From DAOSWM01 sp035380045 (GTDB lineage Bacteria; Bacteroidota; Bacteroidia; Bacteroidales; Tenuifilaceae), in NCBI GenBank assembly GCA_035380045.1, contig DAOSWM010000003.1:58499-122498 (forward strand): a DNA stretch of 64,000 nt, in the 5' to 3' direction. A model generated the notes under the pieces. That model saw nothing but the letters and a program-made list of their open reading frames with translations. It made no database searches and was not told the DNA's origin. Made by a program: the position numbers and the translations under genes. Shown one piece after another: positions 9,122-15,872 of the stretch (the first letter of the stretch is position 1; every line of letters starts with the position of its first letter).

Positions 9122-9895
9122 CTATTTTACCTTGTACTCGAAGGTAACGCTGCCAGTAGCACCATCAACAACAGCAGTAACCTTTAGCAAACCATAAGTT
9201 GCGTCTGCTGTTTTGAATGCGTAAATATCGTCAACAGCCAGCATTTTTGCTTTTCTTTTACCTTCATCCTCGTTATAGTACGATTGGATTGACTCATCAC
9301 CATCAGCAAGAGCATCGAACTGTTCAACGGTAAGGGTTGTTACTTCAAAGTAACGGGTTTCGTTTTTTGTTTCCCAGTTTGCTGGGTCGGTGGGGTCGTT
9401 GTCAGCTTCGTCAGAGAAAACGCCAGTAATGTTTGAATTTGGTCCGGCCAAAGCAATATCATTTCCAACTTCGTAGAAGCAGAAAATATCAATTGCTGCC
9501 TGGTTTGCGTAAGCTTGCTCAAGGGTATAAACATCGCCCGTACTTACTGAGAGGAATCCCGGAGTTTCTGAATCCTGCGCACCAAGGGTTACAATTTTAG
9601 GCATTACAAAATTGGCGGTAATTGTAACATCAGCAGCAGTGGTGGTGTAGCTGTAACTTGCCTCTGTACTAAGCTCTGTGTCGCCTATAGTCCAGTTTAC
9701 AAACTCGTAACCTTCGTTGGCAGTTGCCGTTAGGGCAACAACTTTACCTTCTTCGTACTCGCCTGCACCAGTTACGGTTCCAGCACCTTCAGGGCTTACA
9801 GTAACGGTTAGGGTGTAGGTTGGCTCTTCCTCTTTACAGCCGGTAAAAGCTACAAAAACGGTTAGCAGGGCAAATAGTAGTAGTTTCGTTTTCAT
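9122..9895 (-). CDS. Surface lipoprotein C with InlB-B-like repeat
   Basis: A 257-residue lipoprotein with lipobox FTGC at about residue 20. Residues about 28-97 form one divergent InlB B-repeat-like module (VSPEGAGTVTGAGEYEEG, ANEGYEFVNWTIGD, VTITANF). The rest is the same C-terminal domain as its two paralogs, with FLSVSTG, NWETKNETRYF, GKRKAKML and IYAFKTADATYGLLKV. The N-terminal module therefore replaces the Ig-like module of the other two. It is the promoter-proximal gene of the leftward operon, with a clear promoter at 9946-9976. It is probably an exposed ligand-binding or receptor-capping protein. The ligand is unknown. Confidence 0.75.
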   Translation of the reverse strand: MKTKLLLFALLTVFVAFTGCKEEEPTYTLTVTVSPEGAGTVTGAGEYEEGKVVALTATANEGYEFVNWTIGDTELSTEASYSYTTTAADVTITANFVMPKIVTLGAQDSETPGFLSVSTGDVYTLEQAYANQAAIDIFCFYEVGNDIALAGPNSNITGVFSDEADNDPTDPANWETKNETRYFEVTTLTVEQFDALADGDESIQSYYNEDEGKRKAKMLAVDDIYAFKTADATYGLLKVTAVVDGATGSVTFEYKVK

Positions 9896-9943
9896 TTTTT
9901 TGGGTTTTGGTTATATTCGTTATGTATATTTATGCATATTGAT

Positions 9944-10016
9944 TGCAAAAATATAGCAAATGCGCAACAAAGCAAATATTATTACATTTTTTTGTTCGGA
10001 TGTGCAAAAAATAGCA
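9944..10016. promoter_or_regulatory. Candidate operator: direct repeat in the divergent intergenic region
   Basis: Two near-identical elements are seen: tgcaaaaatatagca (9944-9958) and tgcaaaaaatagca (10003-10016). Each has partial dyad ends TGC...GCA. The first overlaps the leftward -7 element. They lie between the two divergent units, so a shared regulator binding site is plausible. No regulator gene lies in the cluster. Confidence 0.35.
9946..9976 (-). promoter_or_regulatory. Promoter of the leftward receptor/lipoprotein operon
   Basis: On the minus strand, TTTG (9976-9973) and TATTTTTG (9953-9946) are separated by 19 nt, a full match to the Bacteroidota -33/-7 pattern. It lies 51 bases upstream of the lipoprotein C start. 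Confidence 0.75.
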
Positions 10017-10057
10017 TATCAAGCTGTGTTTTATTCCGTTCGTTTCCATAAAGTGTT

Positions 10058-10065
10058 TATTTTTG
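10058..10065 (+). promoter_or_regulatory. Putative -7 element of the rightward operon
   Basis: TATTTTTG fits TAnnTTTG and lies 38 bases before the ATG of the DDTD protein. No convincing -33 TTG is present at the right distance, so activator dependence is possible. Confidence 0.4.
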
Positions 10066-10102
10066 CAGATGTTTTAAATATTTTGAAGTAATCAAAACTT
10101 TG

Positions 10103-10846
10103 ATGAGTAATTACCTGATTGGAATTGATGATACCGACAACCTCGAAAGCCGGGGAACCGGTTTCCTGTCAAGAAGCATGGGCGAGGCAATTACTTCGTC
10201 AGGCTTGGGAATTACCGGGGGAATTACTCGTCACCAACTGCTATTCGATCCCAGAGTTCCCTACACATCGCATAACTCTTCTGCATGCCTTGAGGTTTCC
10301 TCAACAAAACCGAATGAACTATGGGATTTTATGGTTGATTTTCTGCTTAAATCTTGTGCAACTGGTTCCGACTGTGGCCTCTGCATGGTTGAGCGCGAAA
10401 AGGTTCCGCAGAGCGTAATTGAGTGGGGAAAGCTGGCAAAAACCGATTTGGTTAACCGGGGAATGGCTGAAAATCTGGCTAAAGCAGAAGGCATCAGGCT
10501 TATTGGGCTCACCGGAACCCACGATGGAATTATTGGAGCAATGGCTGGCGTAGGACTTCGGGCATGGGGAAACGATGGCCGCTTCATTAGCCTTAAAGGG
10601 AAAGATATAAGAACCATTTCGGGAGTAAATTCCATAGCAAACCTGAAAAAGCTGGTTGAAATTCACAGAGCCATAACTCCCGAAGGATTCGAAATTGACG
10701 AAGAAACCCACATCGACCTCAATGGCTGGATGCGTCCGGTTTTAAAAGATGGATTAATAACTATAGTACTTAATAAAACTACAAACAATGAACAGTTCCA
10801 ATACCAACTCGCCGACAAGGAGTATATCAAAAGCATTTCCAACTAG
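10103..10846 (+). CDS. TiaS-like 'DDTD' protein lacking the tRNA-binding modules
   Basis: A 247-residue protein. I start at ATG 10103 because the in-frame TTG just before it adds nothing. The N-terminal YLIGIDDTDNLESRGTG matches the ATP-binding start of archaeal tRNA-Ile2 agmatinylcytidine synthetase (TiaS). A later stretch, LTGTHDGIIGAMAGVGLRA, resembles the TiaS ferredoxin-like region. The OB fold and C-terminal zinc ribbon of TiaS are missing and the protein is about half its length, so tRNA modification is unlikely. It has a Cys cluster, CATGSDCGLC (about 95-104). It heads the rightward operon, and the next gene overlaps it by 59 bases. Role inferred only: ATP-dependent handling of the imported compound. 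Confidence 0.6.
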   Translation: MSNYLIGIDDTDNLESRGTGFLSRSMGEAITSSGLGITGGITRHQLLFDPRVPYTSHNSSACLEVSSTKPNELWDFMVDFLLKSCATGSDCGLCMVEREKVPQSVIEWGKLAKTDLVNRGMAENLAKAEGIRLIGLTGTHDGIIGAMAGVGLRAWGNDGRFISLKGKDIRTISGVNSIANLKKLVEIHRAITPEGFEIDEETHIDLNGWMRPVLKDGLITIVLNKTTNNEQFQYQLADKEYIKSISN

Positions 10847-11372
10847 CTTTTCGCTAGCACTTCAGGTTGCAGCACTTCTACTTGTTGGGTTCACAGCCAC
10901 TTGGCTTCACTACCGTTTCAGGCTTCCACTGAATATGCCGGGCAGGCACGGATTGGAATTTATGCTTCTTGTAATGGCTGCGAGGTACGCTTCAAACATG
11001 AAACTTTCTGCAACCATCACCGTTTCGGGTTCAATTGCAGCATCGCTAATTCCCGTTCTTGGGTTTAAGGACCCGATGCTTCCTTACATTTACCTTGGCA
11101 TTGGCGCTTTTATCGACTTTGCTTGGTACAGGTGGAGTAACTTCAGAAAATGGATTCCTTTGGCGGCACTTCTTGGCGGTTTGGCCTATGGCTTAATTCC
11201 TCTTGTAAGGTTATTATTCATGGTAATTGGCTCCTACCCATACAACAGTTTCGCTAAGCACGGTTATATCATCCCCTTCCTAACGCACATTGGATTTGGA
11301 TTCACCGGTGCGCTTGCCGGAGTTGGGATTATTTCTGAAGTAAAGAAAAGGATTAACAAGAAAACAAAATAA
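10788..11372 (+). CDS. Six-helix inner-membrane protein, S-component-like
   Basis: A 194-residue membrane protein with about six hydrophobic helices (near 22-44, 58-75, 80-98, 104-122, 128-155 and 165-184) and a basic C-terminus (KKRINKKTK). The size and helix count resemble the substrate-specific S-components of ECF-type vitamin/metal transporters. A loop before helix 2 reads LPLNMPGRHGLEFM. No ECF ATPase or EcfT gene is nearby, so it would need shared ECF modules. It overlaps the upstream gene by 59 bases, indicating coupled expression. It may be the inner-membrane step of the uptake route begun by the two receptors. The family assignment is tentative. Confidence 0.5.
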   Translation: MNSSNTNSPTRSISKAFPTSFSLALQVAALLLVGFTATWLHYRFRLPLNMPGRHGLEFMLLVMAARYASNMKLSATITVSGSIAASLIPVLGFKDPMLPYIYLGIGAFIDFAWYRWSNFRKWIPLAALLGGLAYGLIPLVRLLFMVIGSYPYNSFAKHGYIIPFLTHIGFGFTGALAGVGIISEVKKRINKKTK

Positions 11373-11377
11373 TTTGT

Positions 11378-11403
11378 AGGGCAACTCCAATCGTTGCCCT
11401 TTT
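11378..11403 (+). terminator. Hairpin with T-tract between membrane protein and lipoprotein A
   Basis: Stem agggcaac (11378-11385) and gttgccct (11393-11400), with a 7-base loop, is followed by ttt. It is a short intrinsic terminator or attenuator within the rightward gene run, 15 bases before the next ATG. Confidence 0.6.
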
Positions 11404-11417
11404 AACTGAATAGCGTT

Positions 11418-12317
11418 ATGAAAAAATATACCAAACCGTTTTGCTTCCTTGCTCTTCTATCGGCTATAATCCTTCCGTTTACATCGTGCGATGATAATAA
11501 CGATAACCCCGAACCACCAACAATTGAGTTAATTGAAGCAGAAGGATTTTTCTTTTCGGATACCCTTGCCCCGGCTGCCGCCCAAATGAATTTCAGGGTT
11601 AGCTGTAAGAGCAATGGAACCGATGTTCTTACGAACATAATTGTGAGTAGCAACGGTACCAGAGTAGTTGACGAAGGGATTAACGCTCAAATTCTCGAAA
11701 GGGATATCACGCTGATAAAAACCAGCGACGAGGAGGAAACCATTGAGTTCGTTATTCGCGATATTACCGGCGGTTCCGCTTCAACCTCGGTTGTGCTAAA
11801 ACTCGACGAAAACTCTACGGCCGGGAATGTAGTTCGATACAACAACGTAACCCTGCATGCCCAGAATGCTGAGAATGGCGAAAGTTTCCTTTCGTTCACC
11901 GATGGATGTGCTACCCTCTCGCTCGAGGAAGCTTTCGCTAACCAAAGCAACATCCACTTGCTGTACTATTACGACCTTATCGAATCCGATAAGAATACCA
12001 TCTCTTCGCCCGGGGCGAATATTGACGAAACCGTTTTCCCGGGGGAGTTCGGCCTTGCTGGCTGGACAACCAAAAACACAACCCGCTTCCACAAAATTTC
12101 GCTAACCCAGGAGGAATTTGAGGCCATTGACAACCCCGCATTTCTTGTTGATTCCTACTCCGAACCCGACGGAAAACGCAAGGCTAAAGAACTTGTAACC
12201 GGCGATACCTACGCTTTCAAAATTGAGAGCGAAAGCCGATACGGAATCTTCATGGTTTCCGAGGTTTTTGGCCAAGAAGCAGGAAGCGTAACATTCTCCA
12301 TTGTTGTTCAGGAGTAA
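11418..12317 (+). CDS. Surface lipoprotein A of the paralogous trio
   Basis: A 299-residue lipoprotein with lipobox FTSC at about residue 24, followed by an acidic DDNNDN tract that fits surface export in Bacteroidota. The N-terminal Ig-like segment has PTIEL and NGTDVLTNIIV. The C-terminal shared domain has FLSFTDG, LEEAFANQSNIHLLYYYD, GWTTKNTTRFH, GKRKAKELV and YAFKIESESRYGIFMV. It matches lipoprotein B in domain order and lipoprotein C in the C-terminal half. It ends 13 bases before the second receptor's ATG, so it is that receptor's partner. Confidence 0.72.
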   Translation: MKKYTKPFCFLALLSAIILPFTSCDDNNDNPEPPTIELIEAEGFFFSDTLAPAAAQMNFRVSCKSNGTDVLTNIIVSSNGTRVVDEGINAQILERDITLIKTSDEEETIEFVIRDITGGSASTSVVLKLDENSTAGNVVRYNNVTLHAQNAENGESFLSFTDGCATLSLEEAFANQSNIHLLYYYDLIESDKNTISSPGANIDETVFPGEFGLAGWTTKNTTRFHKISLTQEEFEAIDNPAFLVDSYSEPDGKRKAKELVTGDTYAFKIESESRYGIFMVSEVFGQEAGSVTFSIVVQE

Positions 12318-12330
12318 AAAATTGGTAGAA

Positions 12331-14628
12331 ATGAGAAAACTTGCATCGCTTATAACTTTCTTACTTTTTTCGAACATTTTACTTGCTCAGGATTGCCTTA
12401 CAGGAGTTGTAGTCGACAGCAAATCGAAGGAGCCCCTGCAGGGAGCCGCAGTTAGGCTGAAAGGTAGCAACCTGGGGGTTACAACAAATACCGAGGGAAA
12501 CTTCAAAATTTGTCCTAAAAACGCCAATCAGCAAACCCTTGTTGTCAGCTTTCTGGGCTACCAAACCAAGGAGGTTGAAGTTTCCGACTTTTCGAAACCT
12601 TTTGCAGTTGAACTGTCATTATTGCCCTACGAACTCGAAAAAGTTGTAATTACCGCAACGCTCACACCACAACCAACATGGGAGGTTCCGGCCATGGTTT
12701 CGGTTATCGACGAGGTGAATGTTAGCAACAGTCCGGCAACCAATGTCGACAATTTTTTGCGCACCATACCAAACCTGTTCGTTGACCGCTCAAAGGGCGT
12801 TTTTTCAAAAAACGCATCGGTAACCATGCGGGGGCTCGACGGCTCCAACCGGGTTCTCATCCTATACGATGGTATGCCGCTGAACAAAACATCCTACGGT
12901 TTCATAAACTGGAGCTTAGTTTCACCCGATTTAGTCGACCAAATTGAAGTTGTTCACGGTCCATCCTCGGCCCTATTCGGCAATAACGCCATGGCGGGTG
13001 TAATTAATATTCGAACCAAAGAACCAAAAGATTTACCCCTTTACGGCTCGGTAATAGCCGAAGCTGGAGGCTTCGGGTTTATGGGTTCGCGCGCAACAGT
13101 AGGAGGAAAGTTCTCTGTTTTCGGAAAGGATGTCAGGCTAATGGTTAACGGATTCTGGCGTGAGGGTGACGGCTACGTTGCCGAACCACCAGAAATTCGC
13201 GATTCAACCAACGTTCCCCTCTTCCTCAAGGAGAAGGGGTTAACCTACAAGATGGTAATTCCGTCGGCTGACAGCTCGCACTTCTACGTTAGCGGCAATG
13301 TTTACACCGACAAGCGAGGAGCCGGCCGCGCCGTTTACCTCGAGGATGGAAGCTACGACTCATACACCACCAGCAGAACGCAGGTTGGCTACAGGGGCAA
13401 CGTTTCGGGATTTTCTGTTGATATGAACGCATACGTTCAGTACGAAATTTACAACCGGCAAAACGAATCGCTTAACTCTACCGGCGATAACTACCGCATT
13501 TTCCATACCGATCAGGTTTCGGGCGATGTTGGGCTTTGGCTTAGCGCATCGAAACCAATGGGCGAATTAAACCGGTTTACCTTCGGGGTCGACACAAAGC
13601 ACGGCTGGATGGATGCTCACGATATTTACCGAACATCAACCGACCAGGTTGTTCGCTACGGAAAAGTTACCTTCGGTGCGCTTTTTGCTCAGGACGAACT
13701 CTCCCTGCTGGAAGGGAAGTTGAAACTTCTAGGTGGAATTCGTCTCGATTACGCTTCGTTCTACGATGGGCTTCTTCAGGTTACCGACCCAACCAAAAAC
13801 ACGGGATTCAGCGGCGACACAACCGCTAACTTCCCCACAAACAGCTGGATTGCTGTAAACCCAAAATTTGGGGTAAGGTACATCCCAGCAAGCTGGCTTA
13901 GCGTTTACGGATCGGTTTCATCAGGCTTTATGCCCGCCAAACTCGACGACCTTTGCTCTTCGCGCAAAATTACCAAAGGCTTTAAGCTGGCTAACCCCGA
14001 GCTACAACCCGAACACCTGCTTACCTACGAAGCTGGCGGTAGCGTAAAGCTGGGAGCAAAAGTTCGGATGGATGCCGCCCTTTTCCTTTCCAATGGAACC
14101 GATTTTCAGTACTTTGTGGCTACAGGTGATTCCATCGACACCGGAGGAACCGACATTAAACCCATTGTGAAGCGCCAAAACATTTCTTCTGTTCAGGTGT
14201 ACGGTGGTGAATTCTCGGTTAAAGCAACACCAGCAAAATGGCTAGTTGCCCGTGGAAGCTACTCGTTCAACCATTCAAGGATTAAAGAGTTTGAAATAAA
14301 CCCCGCCCTCGACACCGACCTAACCGGTAACTTTTTGGCCGAAGTGCCAATGAATCAAGCTTCGTTCGAAATATTCTTTACCAACAACAAAATTGCAAAC
14401 CTTGGAATTATCTGGACTCGCATTGGCCCACAGTGGGGCGACGATGTGAACAGCTACAAGATTGAACCATGGAATACCTTCGACCTACGGATTTGGAGAG
14501 AATTCTTCGGTGTAAAATTCTCCCTCGATGTTTTCGACCTGTTAGATAATCCCTACATCGACAAGAAAGGGTTAATGTCGCCTGGAAGATACTTCTTATT
14601 TACTGTAGGTTACAGCTTCGAAAAATAG
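12331..14628 (+). CDS. TonB-dependent outer-membrane receptor (second paralog)
   Basis: A 765-residue receptor. I start at ATG 12331 because it begins a good signal peptide (MRKLASLITFLLFSN, ending LLAQ). The upstream TTG-initiated extension would overlap the lipoprotein gene. A carboxypeptidase-regulatory-like domain (about 22-105) is followed by plug motifs VTMRGLDGSNRVLILYDG and GPSSALFGNNAMAGVINI, then the barrel. Shared landmarks with the first receptor are HDIYRTSTDQV, DDLCSS, GFKLANPELQPEHL and FVATGDSID. The two are clearly duplicated genes placed on opposite arms of the cluster, each beside its own lipoprotein. Confidence 0.9.
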   Translation: MRKLASLITFLLFSNILLAQDCLTGVVVDSKSKEPLQGAAVRLKGSNLGVTTNTEGNFKICPKNANQQTLVVSFLGYQTKEVEVSDFSKPFAVELSLLPYELEKVVITATLTPQPTWEVPAMVSVIDEVNVSNSPATNVDNFLRTIPNLFVDRSKGVFSKNASVTMRGLDGSNRVLILYDGMPLNKTSYGFINWSLVSPDLVDQIEVVHGPSSALFGNNAMAGVINIRTKEPKDLPLYGSVIAEAGGFGFMGSRATVGGKFSVFGKDVRLMVNGFWREGDGYVAEPPEIRDSTNVPLFLKEKGLTYKMVIPSADSSHFYVSGNVYTDKRGAGRAVYLEDGSYDSYTTSRTQVGYRGNVSGFSVDMNAYVQYEIYNRQNESLNSTGDNYRIFHTDQVSGDVGLWLSASKPMGELNRFTFGVDTKHGWMDAHDIYRTSTDQVVRYGKVTFGALFAQDELSLLEGKLKLLGGIRLDYASFYDGLLQVTDPTKNTGFSGDTTANFPTNSWIAVNPKFGVRYIPASWLSVYGSVSSGFMPAKLDDLCSSRKITKGFKLANPELQPEHLLTYEAGGSVKLGAKVRMDAALFLSNGTDFQYFVATGDSIDTGGTDIKPIVKRQNISSVQVYGGEFSVKATPAKWLVARGSYSFNHSRIKEFEINPALDTDLTGNFLAEVPMNQASFEIFFTNNKIANLGIIWTRIGPQWGDDVNSYKIEPWNTFDLRIWREFFGVKFSLDVFDLLDNPYIDKKGLMSPGRYFLFTVGYSFEK

Positions 14629-14647
14629 TTTCCCGTAAACTATTCAT

Positions 14648-14671
14648 CCATTTTGATGTTTCACAAAATGG
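14648..14671 (+). terminator. Weak hairpin between receptor and ubiX
   Basis: Stem ccattttg (14648-14655) and caaaatgg (14664-14671) has an 8-base loop. It is followed by an A-rich, not T-rich, stretch, so it is more likely an intercistronic hairpin than a full terminator. Confidence 0.35.
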
Positions 14672-14719
14672 TTACTTAAAAAAATTTTTCAGCTACCTTT
14701 ACTTTCAGAAACTGTAATT

Positions 14720-15441
14720 ATGGCGAAAAAGAAAAAAATAGTTGTTGCTGTAACCGGAGCCTCCGGATCGATTTACGCGGAAAGGNNNNNNNNNNNNNNN
14801 NNNNNNNNNNNNNNNNNNNNNNNNNNNNNNNNNNNNNNNNNNNNNNNNNNNNNNNNNNNNNNNNNNNNNNNNNNNNNNNNNNNNNGAAAAAAATAGTTGT
14901 TGCTGTAACCGGAGCCTCCGGATCGATTTACGCGGAAAGGTTGCTTCAAAAGCTTTCCAACTTTTCTGCTGAAATTGAAGAGATTGCGCTGATAGTTTCG
15001 GAAACCGGCAAGCAGGTTTGGGAGTACGAGTTGGAAACTGAAATGCCCGATTCCGAATTAATTCGTTACTACGATAACGACAGCTTTTTTGCGCCTCCCG
15101 CCTCGGGAAGCGCAGGTTACGATTCCATGGTTGTTATTCCCTGTACGGTTGGAACACTTGGCCGAATTGCCAACGGCACCAGCAACGACCTCATTGCGCG
15201 AAGCGCAGATGTGATGCTGAAAGAACGCAAACCGTTGATTCTGGTTCTCCGCGAATCGCCCTACAATCTTATCCACATCGAAAATATGCGAACGGTTACT
15301 TTAGCCGGAGGAATTATTTTCCCCGCAAGTCCTTCGTTCTACAGCAAACCAAAAAATATAAATGAACTTGTTGATACGGTTGTAAACCGAGTACTAGAAA
15401 TATTGGGGTTTGAAGTTGATGGATTCAAATGGGGTAAATAA
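14720..15441 (+). CDS. ubiX: Flavin prenyltransferase UbiX, interrupted by an assembly gap
   Basis: UbiX attaches a dimethylallyl group to FMN, making the prenylated FMN used by UbiD-type decarboxylases. The true frame joins 14720-14785 to 14941-15441, giving 188 residues, the usual family length. Motifs: VVAVTGASGSIYAERL (FMN-binding start), VVIPCTVGTLGRIANG, LKERKPLILVLRESP and the IHIENM region. Between the two parts are 100 Ns and a second copy of 55 bases. Taken literally this shifts the frame by 155 nt, but it is an assembly artefact. No ubiD is in the window. It follows the second receptor by 91 bases, and a strong terminator lies downstream. Confidence 0.92.
14731..14940 (+). repeat. 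55-base perfect direct repeat flanking the gap
   Basis: Bases 14731-14785 and 14886-14940 are identical over 55 positions and abut the N run on both sides. This is the signature of two contigs ending on the same k-mer that were scaffolded instead of merged. Removing 14786-14940 restores an intact ubiX. Confidence 0.95.
14786..14885. other. Assembly gap of exactly 100 N
   Basis: A run of exactly 100 Ns, the conventional length for a gap of unknown size, lies inside ubiX codon 23. Confidence 0.99.
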
Positions 15442-15443
15442 TT

Positions 15444-15512
15444 TTAGATTGTTGCATACGCCAACGCAGCAATGCTTACTTTACAATCTTCAACCTCCAG
15501 TAACTCTGCTCG
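15444..15512 (-). pseudogene. Relic of a diverged comF 3' end
   Basis: Read on the minus strand, this stretch encodes about 22 codons ending ELLEVEDCKVSIAALAYATI and a TAA stop. It matches the true comF C-terminus (KLLEIEGCRVSIAALAYATT) 430 bases away. Differences are mostly synonymous or conservative, so it looks like a fragment of a homologous allele, not a random decay product. The similarity ends abruptly near 15512. Confidence 0.75.
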
Positions 15513-15513
15513 G

Positions 15514-15804
15514 CGTAGATTGAGCGAAGCGGAATCTACGTCGTTGCTAACCTGCGGTCTCCTGCCAAAGGCAGGCAAGCCTGACCGCTTTTTTTTAATG
15601 GAATAAGCTATATTTGTTTCAAGTTGACAACATACTGGAGATCACATTTAAAATACGACGAAGTCGGGAGACTTCGCCGAGCATAGGGTCAGTGATTGAT
15701 GTAATTGAAATTGATTTTAGGTGGCAAACTTATAGTTAGTTTAATATTTTATGCAAATTTCAGGCACAGCCTGTTTAATATTTTCGACTTAGGCGCAGCC
15801 TAAG
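15514..15804. repeat. Non-coding stretch with a cluster of short palindromes
   Basis: The 431-base region between ubiX and comF holds no gene. It contains hairpin arms cgtagatt/aatctacg (15514-15540), the terminator at 15553-15596, cgaagtc/gacttcg (15659-15676), caggc/gcctg (15761-15773) and cttaggc/gcctaag (15788-15804). The phrase tttaatatttt occurs before each of the last two. The pattern resembles REP-type intergenic elements, but only one copy set is visible here. Confidence 0.5.
15553..15596 (+). terminator. Strong intrinsic terminator of the rightward operon
   Basis: The outer stem gcggtc (15554-15559) / gaccgc (15583-15588) encloses an inner stem cctgcc (15561-15566) / ggcagg (15570-15575). 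It is followed by eight Ts (15589-15596). It closes the ubiX transcription unit. Confidence 0.8.
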
Positions 15805-15872
15805 CCGAACTTTAAAAAACAACAAAATATTCGGGCATGCTCAGAGTGACAAAAACTATTGAGTGAGTAATA

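Noticed and set aside
9896..10102. Cobalamin or other riboswitch ahead of the receptor operon
   Set aside because: The region is AT-rich with promoter elements and direct repeats, but no recognisable conserved riboswitch core.
5809..14628. SusCD-type glycan utilisation locus
   Set aside because: The receptors are too short for SusC, there is no SusD, glycosidase or lyase, and the enzymes present are cofactor-type.
14731..14940. The 55-base repeat as a target-site duplication of a mobile element
   Set aside because: It brackets only Ns of conventional length and no element sequence; contig overlap explains it fully.
14941..15441. A shorter UbiX-like gene starting at TTG 14941
   Set aside because: It lacks the FMN-binding N-terminus, which is present just before the gap and joins in frame once the duplicated 55 bases and Ns are removed.
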